Below are positions 43,128-52,439 of a DNA stretch of 64,000 bases, piece after piece (the first letter of the stretch is position 1; every line of letters starts with the position of its first letter). Both the position numbers and the translations under genes were made by a program. Where the stretch lies: assembly GCA_008330645.1 (NCBI GenBank), contig VLTN01000085.1:1-64000 (forward strand), in the 5' to 3' direction. Source of the DNA: Cafeteria roenbergensis (Eukaryota; Sar; Bigyra; Bicosoecida; Cafeteriaceae). The notes under the pieces were generated by a model. That model was not told the origin of the DNA and searched no databases. It saw nothing but the letters and a program-made list of their open reading frames with translations.

Positions 43128-45636
43128 ATGCCCAAGCGCGAATGGCTCCAGGCCGTGTCGCAGGTGCTCATGCGCACGCCGCAACTGGGAAACTGTGAGC
43201 ACCTGACGCCCGTCAGCCCCGCGCGCAGTCAGTCGCCAGCGGGAGCGAGCGGCGAGTTTGGTGTCAGAGTCGCAGCCGCCGGCCGCCCGTCCAGCGGGCC
43301 CTTGGCCCCGCTGCGCCCGGGGGACGGGTGCTGCTGCTGCACCTGGCGTCCGGGGACCCTTGGCGCGGCGGTGGCGCGCCCCCACGGCCATGCGCGTGGG
43401 GCTCGAATCTATTCCGATCTGGCCGAGGTTGTTGAACTGCCCAGCCATCGGTTCTGTTCCGGAGGGCTCCGCGCCCGCGCCGGGCGAGCCCGCGGGCGCC
43501 TCGCCTCGGCGCCTGGCTGCTTGTACCTTTCCGGCTTAGTCCCGCGCGGTCGCGGTGCCCCTGCAGGCTGTGGGCACGCCGCACTTGGCTCCCGAGCACC
43601 CCACGCCACGCCGCCCCCTCTCTTCCCGCTTTGGGCGCCGCAGCGAGCCACCCCGACGAGGAGGCGGTCCACGAGTTTGCGTCGATCACTGTCATTGCTG
43701 TGGTGAGGCCGAGGGCGCGTCGTGGCTGCCCCGCTGGCCGTCGCCGTGCTGGCTGGGCTGGACGCGGCAGCTCCTCGGCTCCGGGCGCGAGGCTGCAGCC
43801 CTCGCACGCGGCCAGGCGGCGCGGCAGGGCTGTGGCGCGCCTGGGCGCCGCGCGCCAGCGCCCGCTGGCCCTCGGCGCGCCTGCGGTCGCTCCAGCGCGC
43901 GTGCTGCGCTGGGCCGACCTGGCTCCCCGCCGCCGCCGCCCCTGCGGCCTGCCTGCTACGACGCGCAGATTGGCCTCATTGCGCTGACCATCGTGTTCGG
44001 CTACTTCACCAAAAAGTACAAGATTTACTGGCTGCCTGAGTCCGGCTTCACGATGATGCTGGGCATGCTCGTGGGCGGCATCGCTCGCCTCGCCGCCACG
44101 CCCGAGGAGCTGCAGGCGCTGCAGTTCAACCCCGAGCTCTTCTTCTTCGTCCTGCTGCCCCCCATCATCTTCGAGGCCGGGTACAACCTCAAGCGCAAGC
44201 GGTTCTTCCGCAACTTCTCGACCATCATTGCCTTCGCCGTGCTGGGAACGGTCATCTCCACCTTCGTCATCGGCTTCCTAGTGTACGCTGCCGCCCTCGG
44301 CGGCGTGGCCCCCGAGATCGACACCACCTCCCCCCTGCAGTCCCTCATGTTCGGCGCCCTCATCAGCGCCGTGGACCCCGTGGCCACGCTTGCCATCATG
44401 GGCACGCCCGAGCTCAACTGCGACAAGATGCTGTACAGCCTCGTGTTCGGCGAGTCCGTGCTCAACGACGCAGTGGCCATCGTGCTGTTCAAGACGTTCG
44501 AGAAGCTCACGGTGGGCACCGCCACCCTCGCCGGCGCGGGAGACTACTTCGAGGTGTTCGGGCTCTTCCTCGGCGTCAGCCTCGGCTCCGTCGTCTGCGG
44601 CGTCCTCATGGGGCTGCTGGCCTGCGTCATCTGCAAGTACACCAACCTGAGCAAGTACCCGTCCAAGGAGATCACCCTCCTGCTGCTCTTCTCCTACCTG
44701 GCCTACGCTGTGGCGGAGGCCATCTTCCTCTCAGGCATCATGTCGCTCTTCTTCTGCGGCATCGTGCTCTCGCACTACAACTGGCACAACCTATCGGCAG
44801 AGACGCAGGCCGCCTCCACATACGTCTTCCACGCCCTCTCGCACACGTCCGAGACGGTCGTCTTCGCCTACGTGGGCATCTGCGTCTTCACCGGCGCCTA
44901 CAACACCTGGAACTGGGGCTTCATCGCCGTCGCCCTGCTCATCTGCCTCTTCGCCCGGGCGGCCAATATCTTCCCCATCTCCTTCATGGTCAACCTGGCC
45001 CGCAAGAAGGTGATCCCCCTCCCCATGCAGGGCGTCATCTGGTTCGCGGGCCTGCGCGGCGCCATCGCCTTTGCACTCGCCATCAACATGCCGCAGCCAG
45101 ACCACGGGCCCAAGTGGAACAACGACATCATCGCCACCACCACCCTCGGCATCGTCGTCTTCACCACCGTCGTCTGCGGCGGCCTCACGGAGCCCATGCT
45201 GGAGCGCATGGGCATGAAGAAGCCCCACGACGACGACGACGAGGACCAGGGAGAGCTCCTCCCCCTCACCAGCGTGGCGGACCCCACCTCCACGTCGCAC
45301 CGCGCCGGCGGGCTCCACGCCACCTGGCGCAACTTCGACAGCCGCTTTATGCGGCCCTGGTTCGGGGGCAAGGCCCCTCGCGCCCAGGTGTACTCCTCCG
45401 CGTCCGACGGGTCCCCGCTCGAGGGCGGGCCCGCCGCCGCCGGGGCCGCCGCCGGCGCAGCCACCGACCCGCGCGCCGCCTCCCCGTTCGCCGCCAGCAC
45501 CTCCAGCGCCGGGCCCGCCCGTGGCCTGGGCACCGATGCCTCCTCCTACCAGGCATTTGGCGCGGACGACGGCGACATCGGCGCAGGGTCAGGGAGCTTC
45601 TTCGGCGCCACGCCGCACGGCTCGGGCACCATCTGA
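43128..45636 (+). CDS. Na+(K+)/H+ exchanger, NHE/NHX family (three exons: 43128-43194, 43644-43702, 43969-45636)
   Basis: The membrane protein exchanges Na+ or K+ for H+, probably in an endosomal or Golgi membrane. Family signatures are plain: FFFVLLPPIIFEAGYNLKR (TM4, inhibitor-site region), FGALISAVDPVATLAI, FGESVLNDAVAIVLF (ion-binding ND) and FAGLRGAIAFALAI. Ten to twelve hydrophobic segments run to about residue 440, then a cytosolic tail with an acidic DDDDEDQGE run and Ser/Ala/Gly-rich sequence. The wording is nearest to NHE6/NHE8 and plant NHX5/6. The main frame lacks an ATG; two upstream exons (MPKREWLQAVSQVLMRTPQ... with donor GTGAGC, then SHPDEEAVHEFASITVIAV with donor GTGAGG) join in phase and complete the first membrane helix, giving 597 residues. 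The spliced start is inference but both junctions have good signals. Confidence 0.87.
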
Positions 45637-46352
45637 GGCGCGCGCGCCCGCCCGCCCGCCCGCCTGCCGCCGCCCCAGCGGCTCGACGGGGCAGGGCCAC
45701 AAGCGCGCGCGCGCGCCTCGCTGTCCCGGGGAGGGAGGGGGTTCCGAAAGCAGGGGAGTGGTCCGGGAGCGAGGCAGGGCGGGTGAGAGGGGTTGGGAGG
45801 GGACATGGCGTGGACCCGTCTCGAGGAGTCGGGGCGCGAGCGGGCTGCCGACGGCGGCTGCTTCAACCCTCTCACCCCCCACCCCTGCCCCGCCGCCTGC
45901 TTCGCCTGTCCGGTCATCCGCCTGCCCATGGCCCTGCTCCTGCCCCGGGTCAAGCACGGGCGCGCGCGTGCGCGCAGGCGTTGCTGGGCTCGGCCTGCGG
46001 CATTCCAGCCGGCGCCCTGTCCGGCCGACAGGCGCTGCGCGCCTGCTGAGCTCGGCCGCTCGGCGCGTGTATGCTTCCGTGAGTGTCTGTGTGTTTGTGC
46101 TTGTGTCGCGCACTATGGCGCCACCCAATGTTCGTGATTCGCCCCGCGCAGAGCCTTGCACGGCAAGCGCCCGCCCGTGAGCACCTCTCCCCCCCCCAAC
46201 CCTACCCAAGCGAAAAGTCGCCACTCAATCTCCCAGTACGCTGCGGGACCAACTGCGTCACGGGCGGCAGGGGCGCCTGAAGGGCCAGCTTCCGCGGGGC
46301 AGTTCCGAGCGCATCCAGCTCGGTGGGTCCGTCTGCAACTGCCAGCTCGGCC
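45637..46352. other. Intergenic region after the exchanger
   Basis: About 715 bp with a GCGCGC alternation (~45704-45714) and a C run (~46189-46198). A possible upstream exon for the next gene (ATG at 46129, MFVIRPAQSLARQ, donor GTGAGC) is in phase with acceptor GGGGCAG at 46302, but the polypyrimidine tract is poor. No other gene is seen. Confidence 0.4.
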
Positions 46353-48803
46353 ATGCGCGCCGCCAGGAGCATCCGCGCCGCCCGTGCCGAGTCTGCCGCC
46401 CGAAGACCTCCTTCTGCAGGATCAGCAGAGGATGACAGCGTGTCGCGGGCGGAGGCGATGCTGCAGAAGCTGAGGAAGGCGTCGTCGAAAGGCAAGGCTC
46501 GGAGGGCCAAGCGCTCCAAGCTCGACAGCTGGCTCGCCGAGGCCAGGCGGCTCCACGAGGAGGAGCGGGCGCTGCAGGCGGACGTTCGGCGCACAGTGCG
46601 GCGGTGGCGCGAGACTGCATCGGCGCGCCCTGCTCGCAGTCGCGAGCCGGACCTGGAGCCTGTGAGCGCCGAGGCAGCGGCCCTGGACCGCGCGATGCCC
46701 TTGCCGCCTCTCGACCGCGGAGCGGCTGCCTTGGACCAGGCTGCAGGGCGTGCGTGGGAGGCGTGGCTTGCCGCTGCGGAGGCGGACACGCGAGAGGCCA
46801 TTGCACGGCTGGCGGACGACGTTTCAGTGGCGCGCAGCCTCTCCCACGAGGGCCTGCGCGCCGCCCAAGCCGGGGGGGATGAGGGGCGGCGCGCCACAGA
46901 CGTGCTGAGCGTGGCCGCGGCCGCGCTCGGGAGCGCGCGCGACGCTGCGGCCGCGCAAGCAGAGAGGCTCGGAGCTGCGGCCGCGGCAGAGGAGGCCGCG
47001 GTGAGGGAGCTGCTCCGGCGCGCCCGCTCGGCCGGCGAGCGCGGCCGCGGCCCGGACGCGGCGCTGCAGCGCGCCTGCGGTTTCGTGTCCCTCTGCTCCA
47101 CCGGCGCGGCGGCGCTTCGGGCTGCGCAGGACGGGGTGGGCGCTGCGGTTTCGCACAAAGGGTCGGCCCTGGCGCGGACTCTGTGGGGATCAGAACAATC
47201 GGGCCGCCGCGGCGGCCAGCCGGCTGGGGGGCGGCTGGGGGCGACGGGCTCCGCGGGGGGCGGCAGCGCGGTCTCGGGGACGGGCGGCCCTGACCCGGAC
47301 GCGGACACGGACACAGATGCGGACACAGACGCAGATGCGGACACAGATGCGGACGCGGACGCGGACGCGGAGGCCGGGGCGGGTGGGGTGCCGTCATTTC
47401 GTGCGCGGCTTGCGTCGCTCGTGCCGTCGGCCGCGGCCGCGGGCAGGCTGGCGGAGGTCGTGATCGGCCGAGTGGCTGATTTGGCGGCGCCCGGCGGGGC
47501 CGCTGCTGCCGCGGGTGTCGCTGACAGGACCGCCGAGGAGCTGGAAGGCTTGCTGTCCGCCGCCTCTGCTGACCTGGCGGCGAAGGCCCAGGGATGGGAG
47601 GCGGACTGCGCCGCCATGGGGTCGCGGCCGTGGAGCCCGACGGGCGGGCGGGGGCGGGCGGCGTCGCCGACTGCGGACGCTGCGGCCGCGGCCGCGGCGG
47701 CGGCGGCGAGGGGGGAGAGGAGGAGGGCCGGGGGGCGGCTGCGGTGTGGGGCCGCGCAGAGCTGCGGTGGGGTCAGAGGCGGAGGGGGGCGCGCGCGGTG
47801 GCGGGAGGGGCGGGCTCGGCTGGTGAGGCGGCTGCAGGCGCGGCTGACGGCGTTGGGCGAAGGCATCGGAGAGACGCTGCGGTCGGCGGCGGAGGCGGCG
47901 CGGGCCGAGGCAGAGGCAGCGGCGGCCGCCGCGTCGTCCACGGCAGCCGCAGCAGCGCGCGAGGAGGAGCGACGTCGTCTGCTCGCGCGGCTGGCAGCGG
48001 CGCGGCGCCAGGTGGCGGCGAAGGGGGCGCTGGAGGCGCAGAAGCGGGCGGAGGAGGCAGCAGCGGCGGCCGCTGCCGAGGCGATCAGAGGGGCGCGCGA
48101 GGAGGCGGCGAGGGCGCGGGCGCGGGAAGCCCTGGCGATGTGGCGGGCGGGCGAGGCGGCGCGTGCGGCGCGACACCGCGCGTCGGTGGAGGCGGTGCGA
48201 GCGGCCGAGGCCGCCGAGGCGGAGGCGGGGGCAGCGGAGCGGGAGGAGCGCGTGGGGGCGCGCGCAGATCTGGCGCGGCAGCGGCGGGAGGCGGTGCGGC
48301 GCGCGCGGGAGGAGGCGGAGGAGGCCGAGGCGGCGAGGGCAGCGGCGCTGGAGCGGCTGAAGGAGGCCCTCCCGTACGCCGCGCGGCTGGCGGAGCTGGA
48401 GCCCGACGCGGACCGGGCCGCAGGTCACACGGCCGCGTCGCGCGCGTCTGCGGCCATCGGCGCGGCGCACGCCATGTTCCTGAGAGAGGGCGGGGGCGGG
48501 CGCCGGGCGCTGCCTCTCGGCGAGGAGCTGGGGAGCAACGAGGGCGGCAGCGCAGTGGCAACCCAGGAGCAGCGCGAGGCGCACCGGCAGCGCCTGGCGC
48601 GGCAGATCACCGAGCAGGGCCTCTACGCAAACCACGGTTTCGCGGCAGCTGCGCTGAAGAGGGACCTGCGAAGCCGCGTGCTGGGGGCCCTGGGGGACGC
48701 GGGGCTGCTGGGAACGGCAATGGCTGGGGGGCTGGCGCGGCGCCTCGCGGCGCCAGTCCCTCGAGCCATGGCACCGACACACGACTGGTCGGGCGACCGC
48801 TGA
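46353..48803 (+). CDS. Long coiled-coil protein, possibly CCDC148-like
   Basis: 816 residues from the first ATG of the frame. Most of it is predicted helix rich in Ala, Glu and Arg with heptad-like spacing: one block at ~20-230 and a very long one at ~480-690 (AAREEERRRLLARLAAARRQ and similar). Between them is a D-A-D-T repeat from a DNA minisatellite (~47290-47370). The last ~120 residues are compact: EPDADRAAGHTAASRAS, then TEQGLYANHGFAAAALKRDL and ALGDAGLL, which resembles the DPxR..xTxAS and final AL.xAGL pattern I recall from CCDC148. That link is weak. No membrane segment or catalytic motif is present. A cytoskeletal or ciliary role would be a guess. Confidence 0.6.
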   Translation: MRAARSIRAARAESAARRPPSAGSAEDDSVSRAEAMLQKLRKASSKGKARRAKRSKLDSWLAEARRLHEEERALQADVRRTVRRWRETASARPARSREPDLEPVSAEAAALDRAMPLPPLDRGAAALDQAAGRAWEAWLAAAEADTREAIARLADDVSVARSLSHEGLRAAQAGGDEGRRATDVLSVAAAALGSARDAAAAQAERLGAAAAAEEAAVRELLRRARSAGERGRGPDAALQRACGFVSLCSTGAAALRAAQDGVGAAVSHKGSALARTLWGSEQSGRRGGQPAGGRLGATGSAGGGSAVSGTGGPDPDADTDTDADTDADADTDADADADAEAGAGGVPSFRARLASLVPSAAAAGRLAEVVIGRVADLAAPGGAAAAAGVADRTAEELEGLLSAASADLAAKAQGWEADCAAMGSRPWSPTGGRGRAASPTADAAAAAAAAAARGERRRAGGRLRCGAAQSCGGVRGGGGRARWREGRARLVRRLQARLTALGEGIGETLRSAAEAARAEAEAAAAAASSTAAAAAREEERRRLLARLAAARRQVAAKGALEAQKRAEEAAAAAAAEAIRGAREEAARARAREALAMWRAGEAARAARHRASVEAVRAAEAAEAEAGAAEREERVGARADLARQRREAVRRAREEAEEAEAARAAALERLKEALPYAARLAELEPDADRAAGHTAASRASAAIGAAHAMFLREGGGGRRALPLGEELGSNEGGSAVATQEQREAHRQRLARQITEQGLYANHGFAAAALKRDLRSRVLGALGDAGLLGTAMAGGLARRLAAPVPRAMAPTHDWSGDR
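47288..47372 (+). repeat. Coding minisatellite (GCGGACACAGAT-like units)
   Basis: Hexamers GCGGAC, ACAGAT and GACGCA alternate and code for Asp-Ala/Asp-Thr pairs in the coiled-coil gene; an acidic disordered spacer. Confidence 0.75.
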
Positions 48804-49077
48804 TCCGCCCTGGGTGGAAGTATCTTGCGTCGCGCGAGGCGTCGCCCCGGGCGGGGCACCCGCCGGCACCCCTCGGGGCCGCGGGCAGTGCGCGTGTCTG
48901 TGCTTGTCGTGAGCCGCGTGGGGCTGCCGCGAGGGCTTGTCGCGTGGCCGCATCGCTGTTGCAGTTGTTGGCCGGCCGATGCTGGCTTCGCACGCAAGCG
49001 ACTCAGGCGCCGTGCACGACACGCAACGATGCGCACGGCTACGGGCATGCACTGGAGGAGAAGCAAAACAAATGCCT
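48804..49077. other. Convergent 3' region
   Basis: About 270 bp between the stops of the coiled-coil gene (plus) and the ABM gene (minus). No feature is seen. Confidence 0.4.
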
Positions 49078-49617
49078 TCAGAGCCGGAAGTCGTCGCCTT
49101 GCTCGGCAGCAACGCAGCTGTAGACGCGGTGGTTCGTGGGGCCGAACAAGCAATCGGCGATTTCGCCGGAAATGGCCTTGCGGTCCGCGGAGCGCCCCTC
49201 CCAGCTCTCCCACGCAGACTGGTGGGCCCACTCTGCGGGCAGGGTTCGAAGAATCGTCGAGGTGGCTGTGGGCGGGCAGGAGCCTCCGCCGCGCGCCAGT
49301 CGAGTGCGTGCCGTTGAACGCAACGAGGCCGCCACTCACCGCTCAGGACCATGATGCGCCTCTCGTCCTTCTCGTCGCGATACGCGCGCTGCAGAGCGAC
49401 CGCCAGGACGGGGGAGGGGGGACTGGGGCCGGCGGCGTTGCAGCGCGGAGCTGGTGCCTGCGCACCATTCAGCAGGACGGGCGCGAGCACCGGCACTCAC
49501 CGAGGTGATGTATCCCGGGTGCAGCGCCGCCTTGCTCTGGAGCTGCTTGAGAAGCCGCATGAGGCTGCGCTCCTTTCCCGCCAGGACCATGCGCTCCGTC
49601 ACCACGGCCACGGCCAT
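49078..49617 (-). CDS. ABM-fold (monooxygenase-like) small protein, three exons (49617-49501, 49388-49340, 49232-49078)
   Basis: Splicing two introns of 112 and 107 nt, both with GTGAGT donors and CAG acceptors, gives a 106-residue protein in phase throughout. It reads as an antibiotic-biosynthesis-monooxygenase (ABM) domain: a first strand VAVVTERMVL, a helix GKERSLMRLLKQLQSKA, the characteristic HPGYITS turn, RAYRDEKDERRIMVLSEWA and AWESW, then a last strand VYSCV. ABM domains are dimeric alpha/beta barrels; members oxidise small aromatic compounds or degrade haem, and many have unknown substrates. No cofactor-specific residue can be assigned here. The frame stays open upstream of ATG 49617, so an upstream exon with a targeting peptide is possible (TTTTTGCAG just before). 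The gene is invisible without splicing. Confidence 0.75.
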
Positions 49618-50290
49618 CCCTCGCGTCGCTGCAAAAAGTCCGGAGTGACCCGTCGCTGCGCAGCCACCGCACAGGCTCTGCCCCTCTTCGAACTGCGAGT
49701 GGAATTTCAACCCCTCGTTGGGTGTGGCGGGCCGTTTGCTTTCACGCTGCCTCATCGCATGGGCATGATTGGCGACGTTGCGTGGTTCGGGAGACTCGGA
49801 TTTCGGAGAGGAGGAAGGAAAGTCAAAGGTTGGCGGAGAGAAAACGGCCACCGCCCCGCGAGCGAGCACGGGCCCTGAAGCAGGACCTCACACACACAAT
49901 CGGGGCAACAGCCCAAACTCTCCTGATGGCGGTTGAACACCGCTCCTGAGGGCAGCTTTTCCAGCGCTCCTGGTCGACGAGAGAGCTTGCGCCCCACTCG
50001 TTGATCCGGTGCGCCTTCCAAAAAGGCCCCGATGGTCCGGCTGTGAGGCCGGGCACCGGGACCCTTCGAACTCCCGGAGGGCACAATGCGCCCCCGTGGG
50101 AGTCCGGGCAGCGCCACAGGCGCGGCGGGCGAAGCACTTGGGACACCGTGCGGCCCCGCAGCGGCTGCCTCCTGACAAAAGCCTGCCCGGAGAACAGAAG
50201 CTGAGGGGACGCCCGGGCCCTCCACGGCGCAAGCGGCCTTGCAAGCGTCGCAGGTCCTCCGCCTCGCAGCATGCGATGGGCTGCACGAGC
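49618..50290. other. Region between eL41 stop and ABM start
   Basis: About 670 bp containing the eL41 3' UTR and the ABM promoter. A frame on the minus strand (~49760-49620) continues upstream of the ABM start but has no homology I recognise. Confidence 0.4.
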
Positions 50291-50710
50291 TCACTTCGCC
50301 CGCTGCCGCATCTTCCGCCGCTTGCGCTTCAGGCGACGCTGACGCTTCTTGCTGAGGAAGAACAGAAGGCGGGGGAGGGGCGAATGGGAGGACGGGGGTC
50401 GCGAGAGCGAGGCAAGGCCGCAGGGCGAGGCGGAAGGAGCGCGCAACCAACAGCAAGCAATCAGGCTCGAGGCCGCACGCTGCCGGCCCGTGACTGTTGC
50501 CCGTTCGCCCCATTGTCGGTGGTCCAGACCCGCAATCTTCGAGGCGAATCCTCAGAAACACGGCCCATTCGCCGAGCGAGGCCCCGGGGGTCGGCACAAG
50601 TCGCGGCCCGGCCCGCAGGACTACGGTGCAGCGCAAGCGCCAAGCCCTGCAACGCATGCCGCCATGGTGGGGCGTGGGTAGCAAGGGACTCACCGCCACT
50701 TATCTCTCAT
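50291..50710 (-). CDS. RPL41: Ribosomal protein eL41 (two exons: 50710-50694, 50351-50291)
   Basis: The spliced product is 25 residues: exon 1 codes MRDKW plus two bases, and exon 2 completes Arg and codes KKRQRRLKRKRRKMRQRAK. This is nearly identical to eL41, which is 25 residues in yeast and man and sits at the ribosomal subunit interface. The intron (50693-50352, 342 nt) has a GTGAGT donor and a textbook acceptor (CTTCTGTTCTTCCTCAG). A second intron in the 5' UTR is likely: GTCTACAG ends one base before the ATG, and a GTGAGT donor lies at 50964, a 253-nt intron. The gene is far too short to be found by length. The only unusual residues are Asp3 and Gln10, where Ala and Met are common. Confidence 0.92.
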
Positions 50711-50711
50711 T

Positions 50712-50964
50712 CTGTAGACCACGAGAGGAGTGCCATCGCGATTCGGGGGAGGGGGGGAAGGAGGGGGCGGGGGAGGGGACGGCGGGAGAGCAGGTGAGGG
50801 AAGGGCAGGCCGGGCCAAGGCAATCGCAGCCAGCAGGAACCCGACCGCCGGCCCGGGCGCGCCGCGCGCCAGCCCAAGCAGGGGCCGGGCGCCTCCCGGT
50901 GCCCAGACGACCAAGGCAAGGCCTCGGGGCGGCCGCGCCGGCCCGGGGCAGGGTCGGCACTCAC
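50712..50964 (-). other. Probable 5' UTR intron of eL41
   Basis: Donor TTTTTC/GTGAGTGCC at 50964 and acceptor GTCTACAG at 50712, with a long pyrimidine tract (~50736-50790). The exon joined begins A-ATG. Introns in ribosomal protein 5' leaders are common. Confidence 0.55.
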
Positions 50965-51204
50965 GAAAAACGAGTTCCGAGTGGCTGCTCGGAGGGGCGC
51001 CGGGTTCGCGACGTCGGCGGCCGGCCGTCACTGTGGCGAGCTCGGCTCTGCGGGGTCTGGCCAGGCGCTGGCCGCAGCGGCTGTGGTTCCGAGCGCGTGC
51101 GCAAGCCCACCTGCGTGCTGCGCGAGGCTGTGACGGCCGTGCCGCGCCCGCGCGCGAGTGCGTGGCCCCAACACGGAATCGCAATTGCGCAGGCCATGCA
51201 AGCT
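50965..51204. other. eL41 leader/promoter region
   Basis: 240 bp between the proposed eL41 leader intron and the end of the four-helix protein gene. No conserved element is recognised. Confidence 0.4.
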
Positions 51205-52130
51205 TCACTCGTGCTTGTCCGCTGAAAGCAAGCTCTGGGCGCCCTCGTCCCCCTGAGCAGCAGACTCCGCGCGCGCGTGCACGCGGGGGGCGGCCGAGAA
51301 CGTCTCGAGCGTGCGCAAGTCCTCGTCCATCGAGAGCAGCTGCTCCAAAACGAACGCTGGGATGGCCACAATTGACCCCCACATCACCACCTCGGTCAGC
51401 TGCGGGCACAAGGCACGGCTCGGGCGCGCTCGGCAAGCGCAACTCAAATCGTCGCGTCTGCGTGCAACCGATGCGAGGCTGCAGTGCAAAGGCGGCGAAT
51501 GGGGGCCAAGCGCGTCGGAGTCCAGCATTCAGAGGTTGCGCTCACGCCGCCAGCAGTGTGGCGGGCCTCTCACCGTTCTGACGGGCTGCGAGCAGGAGTC
51601 CATGGCCGAGTACTTGCCGTCCCAGTACGGCACCACCACGGCCACCCCATACACCGCCCACGCAAACATGGGGAGGTACGACAACGCAAGGAAGATCTCC
51701 TGCAGGCGCCGCACGCTCTTGGGAGATTCCGCAATGCATGTCGGCACAGCCATGGCAAACGCGAAGCAGGCTGGCCAGCACAGCCCGAGCAGCGCAAGCA
51801 CCAGGGCGAACAACGGGAACGTTGACGCGACGCGAGCATCGGTGCACTTGGAGGTAGTTTGCATCGCGAGGCCGACGTACGCGGCCTGCGGGGAGCGGGG
51901 CAGCCGGGGGCGACAGGCCAAGTTGGACGCTCGGCTCGCGCGGGGCTCGTCGGGCAGCGTCGCGGGCAGCCCCATGCCATGCTCACAAACAGCGAAATGA
52001 TGACACAGCACTTGCACGCCGCCTTCAAGTACACCATGACCCGCATGCCTGCGCGCTCGGTCTCCGCGTTCTCCAGAGCCGCAAGCTGCGCGGCAACCGC
52101 GGCAGCCTCCGCGTCGCGATCGGGCTCCAT
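51205..52130 (-). CDS. Four-helix membrane protein, three exons (52130-51987, 51885-51574, 51399-51205)
   Basis: Three exons join in phase 0 with donors GTGAGC and GTGAGA and acceptors CCCCGCAG and GTGCCCGCAG, giving 216 residues. The N-terminal 40 residues are acidic then basic with a KACKCC-like cysteine cluster next to the first membrane helix (CCVIISLF/AAYVGLAM). Helix 2 is FALVLALLGLCWPACFAFAM, helix 3 LALSYLPMFAWAVYGVAVVV, a short loop carries YWDGKYSAMDSCSQ, and helix 4 is VVMWGSIVAIPAFVLEQLL. The tail is cytosolic and acidic. The layout of four helices with N and C termini inside resembles tetraspan families, but there is no CCG motif. I do not recognise the family. A tetraspanin gene lies 310 bp upstream on the same strand. 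Confidence 0.72.
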
Positions 52131-52439
52131 TGCGCCCCGCTTTCCGGCCCTGCTTGGAAAGGCAGGCCCTTGGGTGCGCGCCCGGCCGTCTGATCCGCCC
52201 AGCCCGGGGGGTGGTCGCCTCGCGCGTCAATGCCCTCGTGCTGCGGCGGGCGCCTCCCTGCGAACGCCCAGCAGAGCTGAATGGCAACCACTGCCCGTCG
52301 TTGATGGCAGCGCTCGGGGCGAAAGGTGGCCACACGACGATTTGGCAGCGGCTGGGCGGGGACCGGTGTGTGCCTCGCGTGCGTCGGGTTGCGTGGTGAG
52401 GCTGGGTCTCGCAGAATCTGGGCCGTCGTTGCAGGGGGG
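52131..52439. other. Spacer between tetraspanin stop and four-helix gene start
   Basis: About 310 bp on the minus-strand side holding a 3' UTR and a promoter. Nothing else is seen. Confidence 0.4.

Noticed and set aside
46129-46352. Upstream exon for the coiled-coil gene (ATG at 46129)
   Set aside because: Phase fits but the acceptor has a weak pyrimidine tract, and the main frame has a usable ATG at 46353.
49240-49260. GGTTCGAAGAATC as a tRNA B box
   Set aside because: No A box or cloverleaf at the right distance; it lies in an intron of the ABM gene. I found no tRNA, rRNA or CRISPR anywhere in the window.
47394-49496. Minus-strand frame of ~700 codons opposite the coiled-coil gene
   Set aside because: Arg/Pro/Leu-rich shadow. 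Only its first part (~49388-49340) coincides with a true exon of the ABM gene.
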